Below are positions 23,093 to 35,065 of a stretch of DNA of 64,000 bases, in pieces. The DNA is from Henckelia pumila (Eukaryota > Streptophyta > Magnoliopsida > Lamiales > Gesneriaceae). Each line of letters begins with the position of its first letter. The stretch's first letter is position 1. A program made the position numbers and the translations under genes. Where the stretch lies: the NCBI RefSeq assembly GCF_033568475.1, contig NC_133120.1, forward strand, positions 82,622,151 to 82,686,150. Direction: 5' to 3'. Under the pieces are notes generated by a model, which searched no databases, was not told the origin of the DNA, and was given only the letters and a program-made list of their open reading frames with translations.

Positions 23093-24389
23093 TGTTTGAT
23101 CAAAGTGAGATTGAACTGGGAGTTTTACAGACACATGCTTGCTTGCTTTATTTGTAAAGTGAAATTTGAAAGCTTTGCCAAGTTCACTTTTTTTTTTTTT
23201 GCCATTTGTTTAGGCGGAGAAAGTTGCATACACAGCTACCTTTTCGGTTCTTTTGACAGCATGAATCTTGGCCAAGTGTGTGAAAGTTTTCTTGGAATTT
23301 TTCGAAATCCATTTATTTTGATCTTATCATATTGTTAACTATTTTAAAGTTTCGTAATAATGTAGGCCTGGACACTCGAGACATTGCATAATTTATTAGG
23401 CATTTATTCTACCACTTCACACCGACTTTATCTTTTATTGCTTACTGTATTTAAGACACATCTGCCAACACACATACTAATTTTATATCATCCCAGACCA
23501 ACTACTCAATTCGTATGATGAAACTATCTACCTTAATTTGTTTCTTGTTTTATTAGTTTTAATGCAATCAACTTTCCAGAATTTAAGAAATGTCACGCTG
23601 TTTAAAAAGGTTGAATAAATATATTTAATTTAGTAATCCTCATAATTTTATTATTGGAAAAAAATGCCAAGTATTTTTTAGTAAAAAGTTCCTATTTTCA
23701 GCACTGTGAAGGGTTCACTCAGTAATTGGGCTCATGGAGGCAAGTCTGACCCGAGACCACCCAACAGAAGAAATCGAATTTTTTCGATCAAACTAAACCG
23801 ACCAAATTTTCATAAAGAAACAAATAAAACGAATCGAATTAAAATCTGTTATTCCGGTCTGAATGAAACTTTTTATTTTTTTAAAAAAATTAGAAAATAG
23901 TAAGAGACCTTGTATTTTTATATATTTTTCTTTACATCAAAAAGCTCTTTGTTAACCTGAGCCAACAATAAAGTCCAACGGCCCAACACTATACAAATTC
24001 AATGCTCCTATAGAAAACGAGTTTTATGTTTTAAACTAAACATTGTATTATGTTTAACCAATTTTTTTGTAAAAAATGACCAAAAAAACAAGTCAAGTCA
24101 ATAATTCATATGCCACACTGACGAGAGTCATCTGGAAACGAGTTGGGAAAAAATTGTATAAAAAAATGACCAAAAAAACGTCAAGTCAAGTCAATAATAT
24201 ATTGTAATCTAGCTACGTCAAATTAAGCAACAAAAATATATAATTTGAGACGATACATTGAGCGGTGAATTAGGTCCATGGTCGGTTTTTATGCGACGGA
24301 CTAAAGATCAAAATAAGAAGTTCGACTCGATATGTTCATTTGAATTTTGAATACAAAAACACGTGGTTCAGGCTTGACCCTACAAAATA
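23093..24389. other. Intergenic region, promoter side of the RING-H2 gene
   Basis: No gene is supported. Near 24073-24104 and 24161-24200 a segment AAAAAATGACCAAAAAAAC plus GTCAAGTCAATAAT occurs twice in direct orientation, about 88 bp apart. Confidence 0.45.
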
Positions 24390-24701
24390 GAAAAAACTGC
24401 AATTTTTATCCTTTATGTTTGTCAATTTGCGATTTTGGTCCTCTATATTTTTATATTTCAGTTTTAGTCCTGCAGTTTCGATTTTTTGCAATTTCAATCT
24501 TTTTTATTCGAAAAATGATTACGTGACACTATATACGTCAGCTCCACATCAGCAATGTAATGGTGCCACATCAGCGCCACATCAGAAAAAAAGACTAAAA
24601 TTACCTAAAAAAATAAAGATAGTAGACTAAAACTGAAATCTGAAAATATAGAGGACCAAAATCGCAAAGTTACAAACAAACATGACTAAAAAAACAATTT
24701 T
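24390..24701. mobile_element. MITE with ~80-bp terminal inverted repeats (Mutator-like)
   Basis: The left arm (24390 to about 24470) and right arm (about 24630-24701) share TTTGCGATTTTGGTCCTCTA and TTTCAGTTTTAGTC in inverted order. The element is flanked by the identical 13-bp direct repeat ACCCTACAAAATA (24377-24389 and 24702-24714); the true duplication may be the 9-bp part usual for Mutator-like elements. The middle holds repeated CCACATCAG units. It is non-coding. Confidence 0.75.
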
Positions 24702-24714
24702 ACCCTACAAAATA

Positions 24715-25247
24715 TAACATAGTAGAGACGAAAGAAATCGCAAAAAAAAAAAAAAAAACAAACAAACAGATAGGAACAAAAAATAAAAAGCAAGTTTGGC
24801 AAACAAAAGTTTGGAGAAGAAGTTTGTAACATTAATTAGGCTTTAAACTCCAGTTTTGCTCTCCTCTCTTCAAATTGTTGATCGCATGCACTTCAGTTTC
24901 AAACATAGAATGAGTCGAGTGCGCATGCATTACAATTGTAATTACCATATACATGTCATTTCAACTATTTGCATTCTACTCAAACACCAATTCCGAGTAT
25001 GCTATATATATGTACATGATCCTAATATATCAGTGCAAGAAATCCAATTGCTATATGTATTAAAAATTCTCTATATAAAAATATTTGAACTTCATTCCCA
25101 ATAAAGCAACAAATTAAACGTCCGGCCAGGTGGTCTCTTGCACAATATGATCTTTAACATTATTTTAAGCCACAAAAGATAATAACAGGAAATTGCATAA
25201 CATTGGAGCAAGTACCTCAAGATCTCACTTAGAATATATTGTAAAAT
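24715..25247. other. Intergenic region, 3' side of the GARP gene
   Basis: AT-rich, with an A-run at about 24744-24760. It probably includes the 3' UTR of the minus-strand GARP gene next to 25248. No separate gene is seen. Confidence 0.45.
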
Positions 25248-26672
25248 TCATAGAGTCAGATCCAGAGTACTTACCCCTCTTCTACTTTCACTACTTAAAT
25301 TTTCATCCATCTTCTTGAACTTTGAAGACGATGAAGTAGGGTACAACGATAGCGACAAGTCGCTTTCCTCTTCTTGCTGCAGCCTGCTTACTTGCTCATG
25401 GTTTCTTGATTCAAGCCCGAGAGTTAAATTCAAACCGAGTTCACAATCCGCGGCCTTTCTCTTTAATGTCATATCCCTTTTGATGCTCATGTTTTGGCCT
25501 ATGCTTGAAGGGACGTTACTTTTCTGATCATGATCACAATCTGATGAAATCCTTTGCTGATCAAGAGCTTTCTGTTTTGTAAGCTGAATGGACTTAAGGC
25601 CAATAGGGTTAGATTGGTGCAGCCAGGTTTCTTGCTTGTGTGGTGATGATCCAAATTCACATCTCATTTCGTTGGATCTCGGATCCGATCTTTCCTTGTA
25701 AGAGGCGAGTTTGGTGTAAAGATCAAGATTTGCTGATCTATAATAGTGGCTGCTTAACATCCTTTCATAAAATCCTGTTCTGTCCATCCACCTCGCTTCG
25801 CCATTCCGAAAAACATCTCCATATCTGGGAAAATATTTGAAACATCATACTTGATATATAAAACTTCAATAAAATGTAAAGACAAGATCAACTAGCTAGC
25901 TAGCTTGATTATATTAATCTATATCTATAGCTTGCCTTTGGTTCAAGTTTGGAAGAAGAGGTAGCTGGCTTAGATTGTATATATTCCGATCTACACCTTC
26001 CAAGAAAATCCCCCGGTGATTGGTCATCCCTGTAAGAATTGAGAAATTTAGTCGCATATGATCATATATACCAAAAAAAGATACTATATATATATATATA
26101 TATATATATCTAGTATGGATATGGATATAGATACATACCTTGGTAATTGGGCTCCTCAAACTTCTTGCTTCTGTGCATCTGTAAACAGATACTAATTAAA
26201 TAAACTCTCAAGAAAGGGAAATTTAGTCCAACTTCAAATAATTGTTACCTGTAAATGGCTCTTAACATGAGCAATGTTGAGTCCTTTCATGTTCATCAAC
26301 TGAAGCACTAATTTCGGCGTCGCTCCTGCTTAACCAAATAATCCGCAACAGAAAACAAGGATCTTATATAATCAAAAAAGTAGTATACTAAAAATGAACC
26401 CAAATAAATGAAGCATATATATGATCACAAGTTAAAGTTGGAAACTTACTCTCTTGGCCTCCTAATCTTTCCACCGCTTGTAGAAATCGGAGATGAAGAT
26501 CAGGCGTCCACCGCAGCCTAGGCGTCTTAGATCGAACATAAGGCCTTACGGACGCCTTCTTTGAGCTTTCCTCTACGCAGCTGTTATTGCTGGAGCTACC
26601 TCCATTAATCTTCATCTGGCTATCATTTTCGTCATCGTGCATACATTCCGCGGTCTCACCACTTCCTTCCAT
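25248..26672 (-). CDS. GARP/G2-like MYB-related transcription factor with EAR motifs
   Basis: Five exons on the minus strand (26672-26450, 26325-26249, 26178-26139, 26029-25936, 25824-25248) join in frame to 336 residues. The GARP B-motif DNA-binding domain (about residues 51-106) starts PRLRWTPDLHLRFLQAV, ends HVKSHLQMHRSKK and contains the SHLQM variant of the SHAQKYF box. Three EAR-type repression motifs lie in the C-terminal third: LGLNLTLGL (274-282), DLSLSL (300-305) and a terminal LDLTL (332-336). This predicts a nuclear repressor that recruits TOPLESS-type corepressors; targets are unknown. Intron 4 uses a GC donor (AAAG|GCAAGC), the only donor that keeps frame and joins NQR to YGDVFRNG. 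The similarity I recall is to the At2g38300/At2g40260 group. Confidence 0.9.
26084..26109. repeat. (TA)n microsatellite in intron 3 of the GARP gene
   Basis: A pure TA run of about 26 bp lies between exons 3 and 4 of the minus-strand gene. It is a likely length-polymorphic marker. Confidence 0.85.
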
Positions 26673-27227
26673 TTACTTTCTTCTACAACCAAACTATATA
26701 TACCAAGTGATCACAGTTTTAAAGCAGCTGCTAGCTAGGGTTTCACTTGCAGAGAAAAAGAATGGCCTGGCCTGCACTTCATCATCAATAGAGACAAGCA
26801 AACGATATATATATCGGATCCATTTCCATCCCTCCCCGAAACAAAAAATCAAGAACCCGTTTATGTATATATCATCTACCCTTCAATTCATTGAAGATAT
26901 GAACAAGAAAACCCTAGCTAGACCGTGAGAGGAAGAAGAAAGACCTTTCTCTTTCTCTCTTTTCCCACTCAGTTAAACAATTAGAATACATCAAAAGGAA
27001 ATCTTTAGGTATCTTATTAGTCAACGCTCATATGCATGCTAGCTATACTACACTATACGCACAAGCTTTTCAATGTTATGGCATTAAGGATTAAAAAATA
27101 CCTGCCTTGTGATAAAAATTACAATATATGATTTCATATTAAATTGTTTTGAAAGAAAAACGTTTATATTTTGACCATGGAACTTGCATGTTTGTTTGTT
27201 TGTTTGTTTTTTTTTTTTGTGTTTATG
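26673..27227. other. 5' region of the GARP gene
   Basis: The likely 5' UTR and promoter of the minus-strand gene. There is an AAACCCTA telo-box at about 26908-26915 and a GA/CT-rich stretch at 26925-26970. No other gene is supported. Confidence 0.45.
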
Positions 27228-27430
27228 TTATCGGTCAATCCACACTCTTATAGTCCACTATTTTAAATACAGTATTAATTTGTTTCAATTGTAATCTTTT
27301 TTTCATTAGAATGTTGACGTGACACTGATGACGTAACACTGATGACGCGTCGAATGTCATGCTGTTACAAATGACTAAAATTGAAAAGAAAGTACAAACT
27401 GATGGATTCAGAACGTGAATTGACCGATAA
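27228..27430. repeat. 203-bp MITE with TTATCGGTCAAT ends
   Basis: The left end TTATCGGTCAATCCAC and right end TGAATTGACCGATAA are inverse. An inner ACTGATGACG repeat occurs twice near 27325-27350. No clear target duplication is seen. It is non-coding and of the same general build as the 24.4-kb element. Confidence 0.55.
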
Positions 27431-30400
27431 CTAGATCAAACAATGAAATAAGGTTTATGTTTTTTTTTTTTGGAAAGAAGGTTTATGTTATTTTAACTAA
27501 ATTTGTTTCTAATTAAAAAGAATCATATTATTAATTAATTTGTTATTGCCTACCTAATTATATTTTATTATTAAGAAATATAAAGAAAACAAAATTTCTA
27601 CAAACTCGGGTCTATGTAGTTCAATATGGGATTTATTTATTTTAATGCATACCAAGTTGCGGTTTTCCAAGACTTCAACATTATATGTAAATTTGTGGAC
27701 TAGTTCAATCTTCAAAATAAGGGTAAAAGTAGCTGGGAATTGGAATGATGTAAGCAAATTCAAAGTTTTTTAAAAAATTATTGTAACTTTTATAATATTT
27801 GTCTGTTTTACTCGGAGAAACAAATCTTGGGACCATCCACCATTTTTATATTCCATCATTATCAAGAAAATTATGCTCCCTAGCTATCTATTATTTATTT
27901 GATGCTCAATTGTAATTCAAATCCACTGTTACAAAAATTCTAGAGGTTTACCTCTCCATTTAATCAAATTAATGTGGAATTGTCGGACGAATTAAATAAC
28001 ATATACTTTGTGTTTGATTATTGTACTTAATATATGATCTCCATCTTGAAATCATGTCCAAGTTTAGCTGTATTATGGAGTCCCATGCAATATTTTAAAC
28101 GAGTAAATACAAATATGCCTTTGAAAGTCTATTCTGATATAATGTGCGTAACCACCGACCCTATTTGGTATGAGTTTGGAATAATTTCAAGTCATTTAAT
28201 TTGTACCCCCAAAATATATATTTTGAGATTAATTTTACTGCCCTTCTATAAATTGTGACAAGTATAAAAATAGCATTGCTATAGCCTATAGTTACATCAT
28301 TTGGTTCGGATAATCGAGAGAGCGTATATATTCACTTTTGTTTCGAAATTAATCAAAATAAATATTAGTACTAATGCTACTTCGAAATGTGTATAATGAT
28401 TATAACCTTGGATTCAAGATAAACTTGAAGTTCTCCAACGTTGGTTTTTCTTACAATACTAGCTGGTTATTTTGTGGTTCATAATTCATATAAAAGATTT
28501 AATAAAAAAAATCAAGAAAAAGAGAACTGCATGCTTGCAGCTGCCTTTACGTCGGGAATCACGGGTTTTGTTCCTTAGCTGGCTGGACCGTTGGACCTAT
28601 CTTCTAATATCTCCATATTTTTATTACAATAAATTCATCCAAATATATATATATATTTCAAAATGGGTTTTATGAGACAAATATCATTTGATCAATTTAT
28701 GAAACTGTAAATGTTCAATTGTGATATTCAATTTAATTAGTGATATCTCAACGAAATAGATGAATCGGGAAACAATTAATGAAAGTGGAAAGAGTCTCTC
28801 CCAACTGGAGACGAGACGAAAGCCGGCCATTTTTTTTTTTCAAATTTAGACTTTTAAAGTTGGTGACCTACTATTAGTACAGAATCCATTCAATTATTAA
28901 TTACTGATCTAGAAATCATTAAAATATATATAATTGAATGAATATCCTTTACACCAATTTTTCATGGGGATCTTATGTGCCCGTGATAAAGAATCCAGGG
29001 ACTTTCCTAACCAGCTGATAGAGTAGTACTAATTGATCGAGTGGTATCAAAACAATTTTGGCTTTTAATTCCTCCCACGTGCATGGGCTACGCATTCTGG
29101 CCGTGACTATTCTAGGCGAGGAAAGGGCACCAAAGTTAATATTTAGATTTGTAATATATTTGATTTTAAAAAAAATTTATATGAAATCAAAGTATATATT
29201 CCTCACGGGGTTCTTGATTTTGCTGACAATATTAATTAATTGGTGGGTTTTGGTTAAAAGTTGCCAATCAATCGCCTTAGCTCGTGCTATAGCTACATTT
29301 TGATCTCTATCTGTCTTTGGGTTTGTCCTGAAAAACTCGTGGTGCGACATATTTGATGTAATCTTAATTTTATGAGAATTTTGGGGTATATATATATTTT
29401 GATATTGTGGACGTCTGTTGTTGGGCATCATGTGAACAGCGTGGAAACATTAAATGAAAGACATGCATTTCTCAATACCTGAAAAGTTATGGGGAGAGAT
29501 GATTAATTCATGATATGATATTGCACAAGATGTTCATGTGAACATTCTACGATGCTCGTGATTTGTGATATTATTTAGTAAATGCTTATTCTTTGCCTTG
29601 GTCGTGTTACTCATCTTGGAGCTGTTGGATTAGTTTGATTATATGCCTTGATATACAACATCTTATTATATAAGTATATCATGTGTGTTTTTTGGTTTGT
29701 GAGATAGAAATTAGAATGATCATAAAAATGAAATATAAAGATAACACAACTATTTTTCGAACCCTAAAATTAAAACGAAACAAGACCCCCAAGAAATACC
29801 ATGGACAAAAGTGTGTTTTCATCCAATTAATTAACATTATAATTTAAGCCAAAAAACCAGTTCGCAGCAGTCAAAACTGATCGATTCTCCAGGCCACAAT
29901 AATTTGTATTATTTTATATGTACACATAATGTAAACGAATTAAAATTATTGGTTTGTTTAATGAATATTCAACTTACGTACTGACAATGGTGTGAGAAAA
30001 AAGAGTCACCCACAAGTGTCCAACCTGTTAAGTCAACCCTGGAATAAGACTTGTGTGTTTTTGTATTAAAGGATAATATAATTATATTAAGTTAAGGTTA
30101 AATCTATGCCAGCATAGGAATATGTAGGAATTTGTGCGTCTGCCTATTAATGCGGATCTACCATCATTTCAGAATGAGTATGTCTGTCGTTTTATGATTT
30201 CCCCTCAATAAAAATGCCACTCATACATTTTTTTGTCAGAGGCCCAATAGCACATTAATTTTTTTTTAAAAATGATTTATTTTAGTCATGATCATTGTTA
30301 CACAAAAATTCTTATATCAGATTTTTTTTTATAATTTTGTGAGATAAATTTTTAATTCGATTCAAATAATGAGAAATTGTTGTTTTTATATGTAGATCTA

Positions 30401-31079
30401 TTTGTGGTACGGAACTTATTCTCGTTTGTTGATGGAAAAGAATGTTTTTGAAAGAATAATTTTTGGAACATATTTGGACTAATTTCGTTTAGTAAGATTA
30501 ATATTTTAACCCCTTAGTCATATATATGATCATTTATTCTTTCTCCGGAGATAAGATTTTATAACCTATCTTTAAACTTTTGATCTACAAACAAATTGAA
30601 GTATGAACAAGAAGAATAATGTTCACAAGAAGTTGGACCATATCGATCCCACCTGTCGTTTATGATTCCTGATTTTTATGTATGGTGTAGGGTCGGTCCA
30701 CTAAGAGGGGCTAATTGTTATTTTTAACTTATATTCTTAGCCTAACATAAAAAGAGTTCATATTTTTTATGAGAAAAAAAAAACTATGAAATTGCCACTT
30801 ACTATTAATGTTTGGTTGATTCATTTCTGATGCCCTTGTCTCACATCTGTTGATTTGATTTTAAAATGGCGGCTGTAAAAAACTTTAATAACAATTTTCT
30901 TATAATGGGGACGAACACGAAATGATTTCTATCAGAATTCAGAACCCATTATGTAGTCATGTGTGTGGGCTTGAGCCCAGAGCATGACACCATTAAATAC
31001 TAATATCTTATGAAAATCATAGTAAGTAAATGTATTTTCAAAGACACCACTTGACCTGTGAATAAAAAATGAATGATGC
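27431..31079. other. Gene-poor AT-rich region
   Basis: No gene, RNA gene or intact transposon is supported in 3.6 kb. Short open frames at 28034-28258, 28472-28675 and 29058-29431 have no recognisable family. At about 30290-30400 a TTTTGTGAGATAAATTTTTAATTCGATTC-like stretch may be a decayed copy of the old repeat at 42.3/60.2 kb. Confidence 0.5.
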
Positions 31080-31213
31080 TAGTCTGTCACACATAGCTTG
31101 TCTAGTGTGGTTTACTTGATTAACGTATTTTGCAGGCTATTGCATTAGTCCGAGGTTTACCCAGTGCTCACCGAAGATAGCGGCTGCGGGTTCTCACGTC
31201 ACAAAAAAAAAAA
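31080..31213 (+). mobile_element. 5'-truncated tRNA-derived SINE
   Basis: The 134-bp 3' part of the SINE family seen complete at 60834-61057. It shares TCTAGTGTGGTTTAC, GCATTAGTCCGA and the 3' end GATAGCGGCTGCGGGTTCTC followed by ACGTCAC and a poly-A tail. It is flanked by AATGATGC on both sides (31072-31079 and 31214-31221), an 8-bp target-site duplication typical of L1-type retroposition. The tRNA-like head is missing. Confidence 0.85.
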
Positions 31214-31730
31214 AATGATGCATGTTAAAATAATTATATCAGACATTAATTCTTCGTAGAACTTCAACTAAACATTTAATAAAATAGGAGAAAAATAATC
31301 AATTAATGTATTATACTCCACACAAAGTGGTGTGTCATGAAATACAACCACAACATATTAATATCAAATGAAACTCCAATTCACTGGTTAATTATAAAGA
31401 ACTTGTATTATATACTTTGTATATTAAGTACGAACATATTAGGCCATACTAAATTGTTTCCCCAAAATACCCTTTTCCAAAATTTTATTATCTTTGAAAA
31501 AAATACAATTCAATAAAAATAAAACATCAAATATTAAATTTAGAAATACTTAAACCTCTGTATATTAAAAAAAAATCAAGCTTTGTGCACCGATTAGTTG
31601 CAAAAATTTGCTAGTTAAGCATATGTATTATCCAATTAAAAGGCCCAAAAATTACAGTGGTAGATTAAAAAAAAGTGCGAGCCCAATTGTAACAATTTAT
31701 GGGCTCCGAGGCCTAGTCTCCAGCAAGAAA

Positions 31731-33628
31731 ATGGACATTGCTCTTTTCTCGCCGTCTTCGCTCTTCGCCGATTCCGACGGCGAAGGTACCGGCTCCGGTA
31801 GCTCATCTTCCATTTGAATCATGAATTGCTTTAGAGTCACAAGTATTTATGTTTTCACACCTACTAGCTGTAATGATTCTGGTTTTATTGGTCTTTTTTG
31901 CAGAAGAGGGAGAAATTGAGAGCAATCAGAACTTCGAGGAGAGAAGGCACCAATTTCCTGGAGTGGTCTCTGAGTTATTTATTTATCTTTGTTATTATAC
32001 TCTTCTGCATATTTGAGTTTGAGAAAGATTTGTTTTTTCACTTTTTTGGCTGAGTTTATTCAACGACTTCGAATTTTTTAAGTTGTAACATTGGAATGAT
32101 GAGTTTGTTTGCTTCTTATTCATTTATTTTTCTTAAAACTTGGGTTGTAATGAAAGAGCCATTGCTTATGTATGATATATATGATACGTTTTGGTAGGCG
32201 GAACATGAAGCCATGATGTTCAAAAAATGACTTTTTGGGGGCAAACTTTGGTTCCGTTTGGCTTTATTTCATTGCTTTCCTGTAGGAATACCTGAAATGA
32301 TTATTATGACTTATGTGAATTATACTCTTTAAGCTTTATTTTGGCATGCATGCAGGAATTGCTTATCCGGGAATTTTCTTTTCACCAGTTAAATGCTAAT
32401 CTACTCTGGCCTGGCACATTTGCATTTATCGAATGGTTGGTTCATCGCAGATCTTGGATGGATGGACGGAAAGTAATTGAATTGGGAAGGTGTGATATCA
32501 CTTTGTATTAGCACTCTTCGTGAGACCTTGTTTCTCTTTTCAAATTTTCACCTTTTTTCAGCGTTAGAATTCTTGCTCAATATTTTAATGTTATCATTTT
32601 CGTGTGACGGATGTAATGAAAACATTTCAGGATTAAGTGTCTGTTGTAGCTACAATCTGTTTAGGACCTTTAGGTGTTCGTGGATGTATATCAATCTCGT
32701 ATTTCTCTCTTGTTTTTGCTCAAGAATATGAAATGAATGGGGCAGTGCTTTTTTCCATTACCGATGTTTATAGCTTCAGTTTATTGCAATTTGCAGTGGA
32801 ACTGGAGCTTTGGCCATCTTTTTGCACAAATCATTTGAAGCTGACATCACAACCTCAGATTATGACGATGCTGAAATTGAAGAGAACATAGCTTATAATT
32901 GCCAGATAAATGGGGTTACCCCTGTCCTTCCTCATGTGAGACGTAGGTTCATTTGCGTTATGCTATGTGATATTCAACTTTATATTAGCACAGCTACTTT
33001 GATGCTGATGGAAAATAATTTATATATCCATGCATTGTTTTCAGATTCTTGGGGTGACGAGTTCCCAATTTCCAATCCAAAATGGGACCTGATTATAGCA
33101 AGTGATATTTTATTGTGTAAGCGCTGATTTTAGCATATGTTACTATGAAATGTGAAAAATAACTCTTACTGCATTCTTGAAGGATCATTCTTCTTGTTTT
33201 CTTCTCCCTTAAAGATGCTAACCTATTTCTGTTGCTTCCCTCACCCCTTGCTGGTGATCGCAGACGTGAAGCAATATTCGAACCTTATAAAATCTTTGTC
33301 ATTTCTCCTTAAATCGTGCGAATCAAAAGCCATCAATGCCATTTCTTCAAGCGGTGATGGTAAGAATAGGAAGTTTCCTTTTCTTTCTATAGTCGGTTTC
33401 ACTGCAGCAGTAGATAAACTTTATCCGCATGTTTTTGTACATCCTTCTCAAGATGCTTGCCTGCTTCCTCGACCTGCATTTTTAATGAGTTGGAGACGCA
33501 GAATAGGGAAGGAGGACGAATCTATGTTCTTCACTGGCTGTGAAAAAGCAGGTCTTGCAGTCGATCATCTGGGCTCTCGTGTGTATTGCATTACACCAAA
33601 AGATATAACCACCGATCATTCAACTTGA
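31731..33628 (+). CDS. METTL21-like protein methyltransferase (Methyltransf_16)
   Basis: Six exons (31731-31785, 31904-31965, 32356-32489, 32797-32942, 33045-33116, 33264-33628) join in frame to 277 residues. It starts MDIALFSPSSLFADSDGE. The SAM-binding motif I ELGSGTGALAIF (about residues 81-92) is split by intron 3. It is followed by TSDYDDAEIEENI, WGDEFP and DLIIASDILLY, which carries the family's D-x-L-L-Y motif. The C-terminus is LMSWRRRIGKEDESMFF...RVYCI. The family methylates lysines of elongation factors or chaperones; the substrate here is unknown. Close in memory to Arabidopsis At4g14000. Two donors 15 bp apart in exon 1 (31786 and about 31801) both keep frame. A 93-bp internal segment of exon 6 (33360-33452) has GT..AG ends, is T-rich and a multiple of three, so it may be an exitron; removing it gives 246 residues. 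Confidence 0.88.
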
Positions 33629-33950
33629 GTATCTTGTAGGTGTTATTGCTCAAGTCTTTAGTGCAAACGAGTGCATCATTAAATCTGCCGCATCCCCATG
33701 TATGATTGTCATCAATTTAAATACTTTCCTGAATTTTTGTATGTTGCTACAGGCATTTTCTTCTGGACCTGTGGCATCTTGATTATTGTTTGATTCATGT
33801 TTTGGTTGGTACATTAATCCATTGTATCAGAGGATTTTGTTTTGAATTTGAACTGATAAGTTTGGGAAATTAAAAATATCTTTGCCTGAGCTGAAATTTT
33901 GGCTATCACAGAATGAGGAAATTTAATTTGGAAGCTGAGAATATCAGATG
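33629..33950. other. 3' UTR and short intergenic stretch
   Basis: A T-rich flank after the methyltransferase stop, then DNA leading into a copia fossil. Nothing else is seen. Confidence 0.45.
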
Positions 33951-33954
33951 TGCT

Positions 33955-34785
33955 AACATATGCAATGAGTTGGAGATTCATTAAATCAATTGGAGAGGTT
34001 TAGAAAATACAGCATGCAGGCATTTGAAATGGCAAATGATGATTCTTGCCAAGTTTACAAGCTGAGCAAAACTTAAATGATCATTTCTGGAAAGTGAAAC
34101 ATTAGAAGTATGCAAAACTTTCTTAACAATAGAAAAGGAAGGATGTTCTAATATAAGGTGTTTGTGATGCTGGACAGCGGTCTTTAGGAAGAGTAGTACT
34201 GAAACATGCCGCAGATTGAGATGGGGTATGGATAGGCTTGCACAGATTGAATTTATACATCCCCTCATGGACAGTCCCTTGAAGAAGAGGCACTCTAATG
34301 GCGAGGTCCTAGGAAAAAATCGAAGGTGAAACTCAAAAAACACATTATTATCTATAGCAAACTTGCTAATACTAAGATGATTTTTGGTTATATGAGGAAC
34401 TCGAACATATCACTAAGAAGCAGAGTGCGATGTGAGGAATGCGGATAAAATTTAGATAAGCCTGCATGAGACATGAACAAACCTGTGTCATGTGAACCTT
34501 ACAACCTCCTGAGTAATCAGAACCAAGCACCAAGAGTGAGATTAGAAAGCTCATTTGGGAATCGTGATTCGAAGCATCGAAATCGTGGAACCACCATTCA
34601 TCATTCAAAGTTTCTGGGGTGGCAATAGCTACTGTAGCAACTGGGCTCTTTTGATATTGTGGCATGTGAAAAAAAATAAAAATGATTGGGTGTTCCACAA
34701 ATCTGGCCAACTGAACTTCTATTGCCATTGAACTATCCTCTTCTGCCTCCAAGAGTGTTTCGACCCGACTCATGTGAAATGGGAT
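33955..34785 (-). mobile_element. Ty1/copia fossil fragment (protease and integrase N-terminal region)
   Basis: Degraded piece of a copia polyprotein. One minus-strand frame (near 34.6 kb) has ATPETLNDEWWFHDFDASNH, a protease-region pattern of copia elements. Another (near 34.0-34.2 kb) has EHPSFSIVKKVLH ... HFKCLHAVFSKPLQLI, the GAG-pre-integrase / zinc-binding integrase region. No LTRs, RT or RNase H are nearby. It is strongly broken (several interruptions in 0.8 kb) and probably old. Confidence 0.7.
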
Positions 34786-35065
34786 CTCTTCGGATCAACC
34801 CTTTTAAAAGAGAGTTTCGACCCGACCACGGCCATCCTGCACTCGTGACATCGTCTCATGTTTGGAAAATGGGCATTCATAAATCATAATATGCGCGGCA
34901 CGTGATTCACATTTAAAGCCATGTTAGTTAAAGAAAGAAAATTGGCAAAATTAATAAATAATAATATGAATTATAAATAAATAAATATTTAAACCTGCGT
35001 CCGTCTGTCTGCCTTCTATTCCCTGTGAATTCTTGTGTGCATTCCACACCTTATCTCCAGCGAAA

